Assembly: GCA_024336345.1 (NCBI GenBank)
Contig: JANFOG010000001.1
Span: 3,720,001 to 3,784,000 of the forward strand
Direction of reading: 5' to 3'
DNA length: 64,000 bases
From: Mariannaea sp. PMI_226
Taxonomy: Eukaryota > Ascomycota > Sordariomycetes > Hypocreales > Nectriaceae
In this document: piece by piece, positions 47,472-58,749 of the stretch
How the letters are laid out: the number at the start of each line of letters is the position of its first letter
How positions within the stretch are numbered: position 1 is the stretch's first letter
Notes under the pieces: generated by a model
The model's database searches: none
What the model was told of the DNA's origin: nothing
Seen by the model: only the letters and a program-made list of their open reading frames with translations
Made by a program: the position numbers and the translations under genes

Positions 47472-50400
47472 TTACTTGAGCTTAGAGTTATTCAAAGTCG
47501 CAAAGATTCGCCGACTGGCTGCCTGTGCATTCACCCTTCCGACGACACTCCCCGCCAAATCTGGCACCAAAGTTGCAAGCATCAAGCTTGCCTCAGTCCG
47601 TGTCTTCTTCTTCTCGACATCAGTCCTGGGTTTGCGGTCCCGCTGAAGCTGTCCGCCAGGCCACATCACGTCACGGACCATACCCATATATTTCAAAATG
47701 GAGTCCTCTTGTACAAGCATCTTGACAATGTCGCGGACTTTCCTCTCGATCGTACCACCCAGAAGTTGTTGGAGGACCACAACAACAGCCCGTCCACGGA
47801 GCCAATTATTGCCCTTGTTTAGCTCGAATACCTCTAGGAAGATGTCGCAGATAGGTTTGATGAACGGCTCAAGTTCTTTATTCTCAAAGGCATTCAACTC
47901 AGCCTCGGCTTCTGCTGCAGGAAACGTATCTTCACTGGCATTCAACGGCACAGTGCCGAGCTGGCTCGTGGCGGCCGCGATCAAGCTTTGCCCAGCGACA
48001 GAAATCTGGTCCAATACGGGAATATTGCCTAGAATATCCTCAACTCCGTCCGTTACAGAATCATATAATCGTGTCATCATGTCCTTTTTGTCCTGATGAT
48101 CAATCAAGTCCTGGGTCTCAGCAATGACGCGTTGTGAGAGGAAAGCTCGCAGGTCTCGACTCCGGCACACCTCGGGCAAAAGTAATAGCTCTCGCATGTA
48201 TTTCTCGAGTGCTTCTCGTCTCTTTCGTAAAAATTCGCTCTGGAAATTCATCACCACGCGGCGCCTCGGAAAATCGAGGTTTCGCACTGAAGGATAGCTT
48301 GATCGTAACTTTTGGTGAAGCTCGTGAAATTCGCTGTATCGTCTCGACACCAACCATGAGGCCGCTGGCATTTGCTCTCCGGCATTTCTCTGCACTTCGA
48401 TTACATACAGAGCGAATTCTCTCCCATCCTCTTCTTTCCCCACTTGTATCGACTTAATCCTGATCGTAGAGCGCCCATAAAGGCTGTTATCGCTCTCTTG
48501 AACGACATACTGTTGTCGCTGAAGTTCCTTTCGTCGAATTTCCCTCTGAAGGCTCGCCTTGGATTTCCTCAGGATTCTAAGCTCTGCGGTGTTGTTGGTC
48601 AATTCTGCTTTCCGTGTCAGTGAGTCTACTACCGCTTCCTGTGACACAAGGCGATCAATATCGTTTGTAAGAGCGGTGATAGCCTCTGCCAAGCCAAGAT
48701 CTCCTGGGGCAGCCTCATGTACTTCGTCCTCGTCGTCAAGAGGTGCATCATCCACATCCTCTCCAGCATATCGATCTTCGTCGCCAAATAGATCATCATC
48801 AACGAAAACGCCAATCCTTGATGCTGGGCTAACCAAACCTAAGGAAGATAGGCTGGGCTTTTCGGTCTCTCTGGTGGGTAGAAGAGCCTTTATACCATTG
48901 TCGATTGAGCCGCGCTGAGACTCGTTGTCATTTGCCGAGAAGAGGCTTGGGGTGCTTTCTTCGGGTATCGGTCCGCCAAACAAAGAGGCACGAAGGTCTT
49001 CAGCCGTCACAGGTCGGTCATCTTCCATGATGTTGTTTAGAGCCTGTTCTACGGCCTGGACAACTCGTGTATCTGGGGGTTGTTCCCCTACCGACTCTTG
49101 GTCCAGGCTTTGGATGGAATCAATAAGTCCATCGTGCTCATTATCATCGTCATCGAATAAAGGGTTTGCCGGCTCGTCATCAAGTGACCGTCGAGGTCGG
49201 GATGGAGGAACAGCGCTGTTGCCATCAACATTTGCGGATCGCAGATCCGTTGTTGAGCCTGCCCGTCTCCCCAGAGCACCAGACCGCTGAGGAGCCAGAC
49301 GCGATACTGGTCTAGGTTTCGCCTGGAAGGACTGTGCAGCCTTCACGACTGGTCGGTGATCAACCGGAACTGTTGGTCGAATTGTGTTGGTAGTGGATGC
49401 CTCCTGGGCTGCCAGGCACTTATAAAATAGGTCGGATTTTTTAAAGCTTTGGAAGAACCGGGATTGCATCTCTTCTAGGACGGCGCTTTGGGCTCTCAGG
49501 ATTGCTCTGCGAGCCCTGTAATACTGTGCCGGAGTGGCTGCCTTGCCAGCTTTGATGAACTCTCTTACTTCGGTTTTGGAGGAGTCAGGTATCTTGAGCT
49601 CACGCTTTGACAAATATGCTTGCTCAATCTGTACGAGGTAAAGTCGGTCAGACTCCGTCCACATTGGCAATGTTGAAGGAAGCTGCTCGTCCTCTTGGCC
49701 ATCGTCCTCGAGTGGGTTCCGGAAGCCATCTACAACCAACCAAAATTGAACCATGGGCATGAGGTTCTGACGATCCATATACTCCATAAAATATGAGAGT
49801 CCGGAAGAGTCCCGCAGAAGCTCGACAAGTGAAGCTGTCTCTAGTCTCGATTGTGACGATGTGGCTGGTAATGGGTTTGGCATTGGTGTGTGACGTCCTC
49901 CACCAGCAGCGAGGTGGTTGACTTTCTGGTCAAGGATACGCTTACCCATCTCAAGTCGGCGCAGGTAGACTGCATCCTGATTATCTCGCAAAGAATCGCG
50001 CTTGAGCTGGCTAGCAACTTCACTGCGAAAACGTCGGGCATCCGACAGGTTATTGACCTTACGGATAGCACGGATGAATTTTTCAAATTTGCGTTCATTG
50101 TCACCTGGGGCAATTCGAGGCATCGAAGCTAGCTTGCTGGATTTCGGTGCGGGTGACGCATGTTGGTCCAAAGCTGCTCGAAGCTTGCGGACTGTCGATC
50201 TGTCTTGGAGCATCGAGCGGCCAAGGTTCTCCATAAGCTGGTTCCAAGTGTCCGGTTCAGAGAGAAGCTGAACAACCGGGAAAAGAACGGAGCAACTCAC
50301 GATCTCGCGGATGATGGTGGACACGGCACGACTAGACAACAGATTCTCAGGCAACACCTTGGGGAGAATCTTCGCGACAAGAGATCTGAGGTAACCCTGT

Positions 50401-51068
50401 TGGACCATTTTGGTATCGGGAAACGACAGTGAGGCGGCTGAGTGCAGACGCCCATCCCGAAATTTGGAGGCAATCGCCAGGTCAAGCTCTTCTGACTCAG
50501 TAACGGAACGATTCAGCTTCCTTCCACGAACTGACTTCTCTGCTTCGTAGAAGTCACGGAAGTGTGCGGTCAATATAGGAACCAGGCGGCTGGTAATAAT
50601 TTCGGCGAGGTCCTTGTCTCGAAGTGAGTCCAGCAGACTCATGAGGGCTTGACGGATAGCCTTGTCAACTTCATTCGGGAATGTGGGGTTGCGGCTGATG
50701 TTGGAGTACCAGCTGCGGACGAAGTCGCGAACAATCAAATCCAGGAAGTTGTCGACGGCGCTTGAGACACGCAAAGATTCAACGTCGATGGAGGCTCTGG
50801 TACATGACTGTCGTTGGCGCAAGGCTTCTATTTCGGATCGCCATTTCTTGGGGCCGAGAAAGGCGGCGCCGCGTGGACGTGGGTTGCGATCACTTGGACG
50901 TTTCGAGGTAAGAACAAGGGAAGCGAGCAGGGCGACGAGGGTGGTAATGACGCCAGCAACAAAGGCGTAGCCAGCCCAGCGCAGCACTGGGAGCCAGTTG
51001 ATGGCATAACCCCAGGCCACGAAAGCGGCCAATCCTGCTAAAGCCGCATCTCTTCGCTTGAGGGCCAT
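47472..51068 (-). CDS. mdm1: Mdm1/SNX13-25-like sorting nexin (PXA-RGS-PX-nexin C)
   Basis: A single uninterrupted exon encodes 1198 aa. Two hydrophobic segments near the N-terminus (about residues 8-55) anchor the protein in the endoplasmic reticulum. A PXA domain follows at about 110-300 (AVDNFLDLIVRDFVRSWY). An RGS-like domain lies at about 415-550 (GLSYFMEYMDRQNLMPMVQFW). An acidic linker and a short coiled coil precede the PX domain at about 855-965, which keeps the phosphoinositide-binding RRYSEFHELHQKL and the basic loop FPRRRVV. A nexin-C domain ends the protein (about 1045-1165). In yeast Mdm1 tethers the ER to the vacuole and influences lipid-droplet formation. The domain order and length match that family fully. 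Confidence 0.95.
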   Translation of the reverse strand: MALKRRDAALAGLAAFVAWGYAINWLPVLRWAGYAFVAGVITTLVALLASLVLTSKRPSDRNPRPRGAAFLGPKKWRSEIEALRQRQSCTRASIDVESLRVSSAVDNFLDLIVRDFVRSWYSNISRNPTFPNEVDKAIRQALMSLLDSLRDKDLAEIITSRLVPILTAHFRDFYEAEKSVRGRKLNRSVTESEELDLAIASKFRDGRLHSAASLSFPDTKMVQQGYLRSLVAKILPKVLPENLLSSRAVSTIIREIVSCSVLFPVVQLLSEPDTWNQLMENLGRSMLQDRSTVRKLRAALDQHASPAPKSSKLASMPRIAPGDNERKFEKFIRAIRKVNNLSDARRFRSEVASQLKRDSLRDNQDAVYLRRLEMGKRILDQKVNHLAAGGGRHTPMPNPLPATSSQSRLETASLVELLRDSSGLSYFMEYMDRQNLMPMVQFWLVVDGFRNPLEDDGQEDEQLPSTLPMWTESDRLYLVQIEQAYLSKRELKIPDSSKTEVREFIKAGKAATPAQYYRARRAILRAQSAVLEEMQSRFFQSFKKSDLFYKCLAAQEASTTNTIRPTVPVDHRPVVKAAQSFQAKPRPVSRLAPQRSGALGRRAGSTTDLRSANVDGNSAVPPSRPRRSLDDEPANPLFDDDDNEHDGLIDSIQSLDQESVGEQPPDTRVVQAVEQALNNIMEDDRPVTAEDLRASLFGGPIPEESTPSLFSANDNESQRGSIDNGIKALLPTRETEKPSLSSLGLVSPASRIGVFVDDDLFGDEDRYAGEDVDDAPLDDEDEVHEAAPGDLGLAEAITALTNDIDRLVSQEAVVDSLTRKAELTNNTAELRILRKSKASLQREIRRKELQRQQYVVQESDNSLYGRSTIRIKSIQVGKEEDGREFALYVIEVQRNAGEQMPAASWLVSRRYSEFHELHQKLRSSYPSVRNLDFPRRRVVMNFQSEFLRKRREALEKYMRELLLLPEVCRSRDLRAFLSQRVIAETQDLIDHQDKKDMMTRLYDSVTDGVEDILGNIPVLDQISVAGQSLIAAATSQLGTVPLNASEDTFPAAEAEAELNAFENKELEPFIKPICDIFLEVFELNKGNNWLRGRAVVVVLQQLLGGTIERKVRDIVKMLVQEDSILKYMGMVRDVMWPGGQLQRDRKPRTDVEKKKTRTEASLMLATLVPDLAGSVVGRVNAQAASRRIFATLNNSKLK

Positions 51069-51662
51069 CGCCGGGGCAGTTGTTGAATCCGCATTGTCTG
51101 GGTGAGGTGTTCGTGGCAGTAGCGGGTGGTGCTACTACGTACCTACCTTACCAACAGAAGGCAGGTGTCGTATCGGTATCGATTAGGTACAGCAGGTACT
51201 TCACGATTACGACAGAAGTGGGTGCTTGCTTGATGCATCCACCCCTGTCAGTGAAACGCTGTCGCGAACATGGAGATCCCGCATGCGCACCCCCTCAGCT
51301 GGATGTCTGCAGGTACAATGTACGAAATGCAGGATTCTACACGTCCTTCGTGTTCGTTTTCTGAGAATTATTGTCTTATCTTTTGTCTACTATCATGGTA
51401 TTTGGGCACTTGTAGTTTCTGCCCTCCATCCTCCACTGTTTCGTCATACATGCATGACTCGCGTAAGCTACAAGCCCCTCCGCCCTGTGGGCAGTTTTTT
51501 CCTCAGCACATAACTACCACAAGTTCGAGTAGTTCCGTCTGTACTTGCATACCAACCGCTAATGCCTCAGGTACGCAGCGAGTTTAAGCATAATAGCATG
51601 TGATTATCAGATAACTCCTTTCCCATGAAAGCCGGCACCCTACATATTGCCTTTTTGTTTTC
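51069..51662. other. mdm1 upstream region and trm8 3' flank
   Basis: Between the mdm1 start and the trm8 stop, both on the minus strand, I see no gene. An ACCTACCTTACC word occurs at about 51140. The segment is expected to hold the mdm1 promoter. Confidence 0.5.
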
Positions 51663-52602
<940 letters not shown>

Positions 52603-52887
52603 GGTTCGCCTTTTTGCGAAGTATTGTCTCGTTTGCTCGACGAGTCTTGAGGCGAGGCTGGAAATCAACCTTTTTCGGCCCAGCCTGGATTTACGCTCAC
52701 CCGAATACGGAAAGCGGTGAGCAGGGCCCCCCGGCCACAAAACGGGGCTAACACCTGCCAATGCGTAAGAGACCACTCAGGCCTCCTTGGACCACATGCC
52801 CGTGATTGCAGCATCGCAACTTAGATATATCACCTGCTCCTGAGATATGATCCCCCCTCTCCTGAGTGCCTCTCTATTCTTTTTGCC

Positions 52888-53249
52888 ATGGCTCAGTCAT
52901 CACAGGACCCATCGTGGAATCTACTCAGTTCCCTAATGGCTGAATACTCCTTTATTGTGAATTGCATTTCCTTTGTCTGTGTAAGTTCTAATCGTCCTCT
53001 CCTCCCCCGCAGCCTCAGTGGTGAACGGATCTGAGAGTTTCTATACTGACCTTCGGATAGCTCGGCCTCGGGCTAATGTTTTTGATCCCTATCGCTCTTC
53101 TAATCGTCTTGGACCTCTGCATTTGGCTTTGGCGCATGTACAGGAGCCCAGCCGAGCCTCATGAATCGAAATTTGTCGAATCCCGTACAACCGATCCAAA
53201 GCCTACCGCGATAGCTACAGGGCTAGATTCGCCTGCTCTACGACTATAG
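52888..53249 (+). CDS. Small predicted membrane protein, unknown function
   Basis: Two exons, 52888-52980 and 53061-53249, joined by an 80-bp intron (GTAAGT...ACTGAC...GATAG), give 93 aa. I do not recognise a named family. After a short polar N-terminus (MAQSSQDPSWNLL), a hydrophobic stretch at about residues 20-54 spans the splice junction and reads ISFVC-LGLGLMFLIPIALLI. It is followed by WLWRMYRSP and a polar C-terminal tail of about 35 residues. This predicts one, perhaps two, membrane passes. Support comes from a consensus donor, branch site and acceptor that keep the frame, a good ATG context and the divergent position 285 bp from trm8. It could instead be an untranslated transcript; homology or RNA data would decide. 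Confidence 0.55.
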
Positions 53250-53352
53250 CTACAGCGAGACACGACACGAACCGATGAAATAATATTACAAATAATATGC
53301 AAGACTTTTCTATTTCATGATGCTTCTTTTCTTTCCAAATGGATTACCAATT

Positions 53353-54512
53353 TTACGCAATCTGGCCGACAACCTTGATCAGGTCCCCTGTCACCCCCAT
53401 GGCAGTAACCTCGCCGCCGGCACCGGCTCCCTGGATAATCAGAGGGTTGCTTCCATATCTCTCGGTGTAGAAGCTAATAATGTTGTCGCTGCCCTTTAGA
53501 GCAGCAATGGGGTGAGAGCGATCGAACTGCTCTAGACCAACCTTGACCTGCTTGCTTGCGACATCAATGCTGCCGACGAAGCGAACAACCTTGCCAGCCT
53601 TTTCAGCGGTGGCTTTGGTCTCTTCCATCTGCTGGTCAAAGGCAGGCAGCTTCTCCAGAAACTCATCACCGCTGGAGCATGACTCGAGTTCCTTGGGAAT
53701 CAAGCTCTGAACTGGGAATGAAGTCGGCGACTCAACTGGCAGACCAGCAAGTCGAGCCAGGATAGTCAACTTGCGAGCAACGTCAAGACCATTCAAGTCG
53801 TCGCGAGGGTCAGGCTCAGTGTAACCAAGCGCCTTGGCCTTTTTCACCTCATCAGACCATTTGCCTCCCTGGCCCTCCGTAGGAGCAAAGGAATTGAAGA
53901 GGAAAGACATGGTGCCACTGAAGACACCCTCAATCTTGGTAACCTTGTCACCAGTCTCGACGAGATCTTTGAGAGTTGAAATGACGGGAAGACCGGCGCC
54001 AACGGATGATTCATGGTAAACCTTGGCGCCTGATGACTCTGCGGCCGAGAAGATATCTTGCCACAGTTTATAGGAGCCCGAGAAGGCTTTCTTGTTGGGT
54101 GTAACAACACTGATGCCTCGGCTCAAGGCAAGAGGATAGAGCTCGGCTACTTCTTGGTTGCTAGTGTTATCGACAAGAATGGCCTTGGTGGAGGCAGCAG
54201 CAAGGTACTCGACGACCTGAGGTAGGGCAAGAGGAGCCTTGGGGGAGGCGGAGAGCGTCTCGATAACACTATCCAGGCTGACAGAGGAGTAGTCTTCATT
54301 GTATAGAGCCTTTCGAGAAGTGGCAATGTAGGCAAGAGTCAATTTCGGAGAGGGCTTCCGGGCAGTCAGAGCTTGAAGCTGTTGGATAAAGCATTTGCCT
54401 ACGCCACCAGCACCTGTAAATCAGATAAGAGTCAGTGGATATCAAACACTGTATACTAGATAGAGCTTAATATACCAATAATGGCGATGAGAACCTGCTT
54501 GGGAGTGGACAT
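53353..54512 (-). CDS. hom6: Homoserine dehydrogenase
   Basis: Two exons on the minus strand, 54512-54476 (37 bp) and 54413-53353, give 365 aa. The intron splits the dinucleotide-binding loop: splicing restores LIAIIG-AGGVGKCFIQQL. Other signatures are VVTPNKKAFSGS, the SSVGAGLPVI segment, and the substrate/catalytic region EPDPRDDLNGLDVARKL. The enzyme uses NAD(P)H to reduce aspartate semialdehyde to homoserine in the cytosol, the branch leading to threonine, methionine and isoleucine. In fungi such genes are usually CPC1/GCN4 targets; I found no exact TGACTCA in its immediate upstream region, only the near match TGAGTTA around 54535. It is divergent from the CCDC174-like gene, with about 490 bp between start codons. 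Confidence 0.96.
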
Positions 54513-55000
54513 GATGGTTATGATGCTGCGAATTGAGTTACGAGCTGGTGATGGTTGAGCAAACTTGGGTTCCGGTTACGGACGGCGGGGCAAGAGGAAG
54601 GGGGGGTGAAAGCACGCCAGCAACCCCACGGTAGTTAAACTTACCCTGTACAGAGGAGGCGGTCTCAATTAACAGCCACCAATTACAATTTCCAGCATGT
54701 GAAATATCAAGTATGTCTACCGTTTTAAACAGGATATGGCACTATCTTGCCCGATTGTGAGTTTCTCTTCACTGTCAGAGTGTTGGCGGTTTAGTATTGC
54801 GACAAGTAGACTTCTGGTCTGGTTTAAACTTGGTCAGTGGATTTGGCGATTATTTGGTGACGTTGTGGATAATTGACTGCCTCAGGCTGAACCATTTGGG
54901 TTGAGCTTCAACGTTACGAAAGTTGACAGACTCCTCACCCGACGCATACCACTAATACATAAAGAAGCAACACGTCTCGTAAACGACTACAGCTGCAAAG
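54513..55000. promoter_or_regulatory. Divergent promoter region hom6 / CCDC174-like gene
   Basis: These 488 bp separate two divergent start codons and must contain both promoters and leaders. A single-mismatch GCN4-type word TGAGTTA occurs near 54535. No other recognised element was found. Confidence 0.5.
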
Positions 55001-55981
55001 ATGCCACAAGACCCTAATTTATACGGCCAACGGCCCGTCAAAAAGCAAAAGCGAGATGCGACGTTGTCAACGTCCCTGGATTTTACGGCTCAGCTGACTT
55101 CACTGTTATCAAACACATCGTCGGGCGCGACTTCTGGACGATCCCGTCCACTCAAGGAGCGCAAAAAAGATATATTCCAAAGTGACAGACAAAAGCGAAC
55201 AAGGGAGAAGAATGATGGAGACAAAAAACTGCAGCTGAAAGAGGTCACGGGTACCGAGGAAGAAACACGAGAATTGGCACGAGCCAAACGCAGGATGGAG
55301 GAAAAAGCAAGACTTTACGCGGCTATGAAACGGGGAGATTACGTGCCGAAGGAGAACGAAGCCGCACCCCTAGTAGACTTTGATCGAAAATGGGCCGAGG
55401 GAGTTGAAGAAGGCAAAGCAGACCATTCAACCAGCAGCGACGACGAGAACGAGGATGCAGATAGTGGAGACGAGATGGTAGAGTACGAAGATGAATTTGG
55501 TCGTATGCGGAGAGTGACCAAAGCAGAGAAGGAGAAAATGGAACGGAGAGCCAGACGAGGTTTGCTGGGGGCCGATGAGCTGGAGCGCATGTCAGCGCGC
55601 CCAAGTGCACCACGAAACCTGATTTATGGTGATGCAATTCAGTCAATGGCCTTCACAACAGAAGACCCGGACAAGATGGAGGAGCTGGCGCGCAAAAGAG
55701 ACAAAAGTCCAACACCTCCACCACCACAACACTATGATGCGGATTGGGAGATCCGCACGAAGGGTACCGGGTTTTTCAAGTTTAGTAAAGATGAAGAGAC
55801 GCGAGCTGCGGAAATGGCATCTTTGGAGGAAGAGCGGGTGCGGACGGAGAAGCAACGCCAAGATCGCGAAGACCAGAAGGAGGCGCGGCGACAGCAAATC
55901 GAACGGCGCAGAAAGGATATGGCGGAGCGGCGAGCGAAGCGGCAAGCAGACACGTTTCTAGATGGGCTATGTGACCAATGA
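55001..55981 (+). CDS. CCDC174-like protein (DUF4078 domain)
   Basis: One exon, 326 aa. The protein is highly charged. Its N-terminus is basic, an acidic stretch follows (about residues 146-165, rich in Asp and Glu), and the rest is coiled-coil-like with many Arg, Glu and Lys. Family signs are KWAEG, EYEDEFGRMRRV, LIYGDAIQSMAF and DWEIRTKGTGFFKFSKDEETR, which match the DUF4078 region of CCDC174. In animals CCDC174 is a nuclear protein associated with the exon-junction complex; the fungal role is not established. The ATG at 55001 follows a normal leader after the hom6 divergent promoter. Confidence 0.85.
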   Translation: MPQDPNLYGQRPVKKQKRDATLSTSLDFTAQLTSLLSNTSSGATSGRSRPLKERKKDIFQSDRQKRTREKNDGDKKLQLKEVTGTEEETRELARAKRRMEEKARLYAAMKRGDYVPKENEAAPLVDFDRKWAEGVEEGKADHSTSSDDENEDADSGDEMVEYEDEFGRMRRVTKAEKEKMERRARRGLLGADELERMSARPSAPRNLIYGDAIQSMAFTTEDPDKMEELARKRDKSPTPPPPQHYDADWEIRTKGTGFFKFSKDEETRAAEMASLEEERVRTEKQRQDREDQKEARRQQIERRRKDMAERRAKRQADTFLDGLCDQ

Positions 55982-58195
55982 GGGTTATAAAGGGATGGCA
56001 TTGTAATTATGGTTCAAAATCACCCGTCATCGTATGTCGCATGTGTGTTGCGAAGCCGGTATTTCAGGGACAAAGACGGCGGCCCGTCTCCGTACAGCAC
56101 TATGGACAGGATGGATACGACATTCGCAAGACGGCACCGGAGAGCAGCAATGGACGCATGGACACGGAGTCGGTGATAGCAGGATTCGATGACCGAACAG
56201 GAAATTTAGAATAGGGCAGTTATGTCAAGCAAGAGAAAGTAAGACGAGGTAATTATCCTCGACCTGACGACTCCGAGCATCCGGCTTGGTCGAATTCATA
56301 CATGTACGGACGACCTGCATTCGTAATCAAGCAGCTGCCGATAGCAAGGTATAAAGTACGATATGCGCAATATATTCACAAGGGAATTTAAGAGGTGGAA
56401 AACTGCCCCATACTAGCCACGGATCAATAACTGCTTCAGGACTATGGTTGATTGACCCCATTTTACTCCGTATTTCGTACTTCATCCTTCTCCCTTCCCT
56501 TGGAGCTGAGCGACTCAGAAGGTATCCATGTTCCACACCTCCAACTCGACTGGGACAGCGCTGAACTAGAAGTGCTAGCCTCTACTGTGTGATGTTTGAG
56601 GCCCGAATATCAATGCCCCCTTACCAATCTTTGACGCGAAGGATTGTGGGAGAAACAGATTTATCAGCAATTGTCTGCGAGACTGGTTTATTACACGACA
56701 AGAAAAAGAGTGATAAATTTCAAAATACGCTCACTTTCCCATACTCATTCGTATGGTTTGAGGGTTGTTCCCTTATATAAAGTATTCGGGGTGCCTTGGT
56801 CTCGGCCCACTACGATTGCTGACATTATGGGGGGAAGGGGGGGAGGGGCCAGTCTGTGGAGAGGGACACACTGAAGCATGGGAATTTATTAAACACAGTG
56901 TGGAGTTGACCTTTTTATAAACCTCACTTCGTGCAAAACACTGTGTCTGAGAGAAGGACTTTTGACTGGAGGTTTCTCCCATGCAAGAACACATAAGCTT
57001 AGAGGTCAAGTACGACAAAAACAAACAAGTAAGAATCGTGAATGCCAACGACATGGAAGCCACTGAAATTCTGGGTCTGAAAGGTGCGTTGTGAAAAAAA
57101 AAAACAACCTAAGGGGCTTGAGCGCAGGCAGACAGGAAGGCAGAAAGGGCGCCGGCAATTTTAAAATCGTGGGATGCATGCAACTACTGCAGAGCATTCG
57201 ACGCTTCTGTCCCCTTGCTTCCAGATGCCATCTTGGCCCTTTCGTCAGCTGGAAGAAATTCTTGACGGCGACTGGCTAATGTTGGCGAACGGAGAATGGC
57301 GGGCGATTGGTAAACCAACAATTGGACCGTTTCCTCGCTGTAACCCTGGACCTGCTTGATCAAAAATTCCCAATAATGATCCATGCACGGGGTAAGATAA
57401 CTTGTCCTTGAGTTAAGGGATGGAGGAGGCTTTGCACTGACTGGGGCTGAGGCCTTGGCCAATAGACATGCATCCTGGCCTTTTCGCTGAGGTTGTCAAA
57501 CGCTGCCCACGGGCTCCGAGGAGGCTCCGCTAACTTCAGAGCTTTTCTCTAGTTCAGGGCTGTCTGTCCTTAGGCTAAACACTTGGCGGACGAAGCGGGC
57601 CACCTTTTAGAAAGACACTGGATTGCCACCGATGCCTGCTCCGTACTTACCGGTCTTAGGGGATGCAAGGCTTACGTTTCTATTTTCCAAGCCAATTGTC
57701 GCCGCACCAAAATGATTAATAAAAAAAAAGGGAGGAGAAATGCCTAGCACTCCCCAGTTTTCACGTAGAGGAATGGGACACGGTCTACGTTCCTACCTAC
57801 CTAAGTGCCCTGAATCTCTTCTCTTTCGTAGAAGAGAGGCTCGCAAACCTGTTGTTTGTTGTTTTGGCAGGTGGGAAATAGAGGCCTTCCATGCCGCGGT
57901 CGATCATTGATTTAGGAACGCGAGAGCAGGGCGCTGTCTCAGGCGCTGGGTTGCGTTGGTGGCACTGGCACCAGCGGCCAGTCCAAAATAGGTTGGCCCC
58001 AAATCGTGTGACTCATCGGCGGAGCCATGTCTCTCCGAAAGGGCGTAGGTGTATTGTAGTTGGGGAAAATACCTACAACACATGGTATTGTGCTAACAGC
58101 TTATACGCAGAGACCGTGTGGTAAGCCGTTAGCGCAAGCTCCTTTATGCACAGTCTCGCAATGTATGGAGGAACCTCTCCCCCTTCTCCTTCTGG
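55982..58195. other. Intergenic, CCDC174-like 3' end to cpc1 promoter
   Basis: No supportable gene. Several short open frames are present on both strands without family motifs. The last kilobase should hold the cpc1 promoter, with a perfect GCN4/CPC1 site at 58009-58015 and a TACCTACCTA word near 57797. Confidence 0.5.
58009..58015 (+). promoter_or_regulatory. GCN4/CPC1 binding site TGACTCA
   Basis: An exact TGACTCA, the palindromic consensus bound by GCN4-type bZIP dimers, lies about 1.02 kb before the cpc1 AUG and about 0.4 kb before the first upstream ORF. Autoregulation of cpc-1/cpcA through such sites is known in Neurospora and Aspergillus; here it is inferred. Confidence 0.55.
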
Positions 58196-58421
58196 TTGCG
58201 CAAAGGACCCGCCCTGCCAGTTCCCTTTAGACACAGCCCTCGTGCTCTCCCCGCTGAATTTTGCTGCCTGAGAAATAATACAAATTCCCCCGTTTTCCAG
58301 TCCACAACTTTTTACTTTCCCGTTTTTCTCTTCCTTCAACACCATCCCCATCCCCCAACATCCAAAATACTATCCATACAGAACATTGAACAGTTACTTC
58401 TCGCCCAGGGCGCCAAGCAAG

Positions 58422-58430
58422 ATGTTTTAG
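58422..58430 (+). promoter_or_regulatory. cpc1 upstream ORF 1 (Met-Phe-stop)
   Basis: A minimal ORF, ATG TTT TAG, out of frame with CPC1. It is the first ATG after about 58200. By analogy with GCN4 and cpc-1, a very short first uORF lets ribosomes stay on the mRNA and reinitiate downstream. Confidence 0.6.
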
Positions 58431-58638
58431 ATCACTCCCCCCTCCAGTGTTTCCCCCCAACCGTCAAAATTCCGTCCCCGGACATCACATCTCTCTCCAC
58501 TCAACCCCCCCGTTCAGCTCACCTTTCGGTCGATCTGAACTTAAGCCCTGCTTCGAATAGCATCAGCTCAAGTTTCCTCCCAACCGCCAACATTTCCTCC
58601 CAAGACTTTTCAGTCTTCACCACGGATTCCCAGTCATC

Positions 58639-58749
58639 ATGGCTTCCCTCCACGAACTCCAGCCTGCCGGCACCACCCGAGCATCATCTTCAGAGTCCCG
58701 AAACTCCTCAGCAGGACTTTGTCTTGTTCGATCAGCCTCAGCCCCCTAA
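58639..58749 (+). promoter_or_regulatory. cpc1 upstream ORF 2 (36 codons)
   Basis: Starts in a favourable context (CATCATGG), encodes 36 residues beginning MASLHELQPAG, and ends at TAA 283 nt before the main ATG. It overlaps the conserved DFVLF region of the extended CPC1 frame in another register. It matches the place of the inhibitory second uORF of Neurospora cpc-1. Only these two upstream ATGs exist between about 58200 and 59033. Confidence 0.65.

Noticed and set aside
56773..57054. A minus-strand open frame starting MSLAFTILTCLFLSYL with several Cys, resembling a small secreted protein
   Set aside because: Codon choice is not coding-like, the C-terminal half runs into simple sequence, and no promoter or intron signal supports it.
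58146..58195. Additional uORF of cpc1 beginning at the ATG near 58146
   Set aside because: It probably lies upstream of the transcription start; nothing shows that it is in the mRNA.
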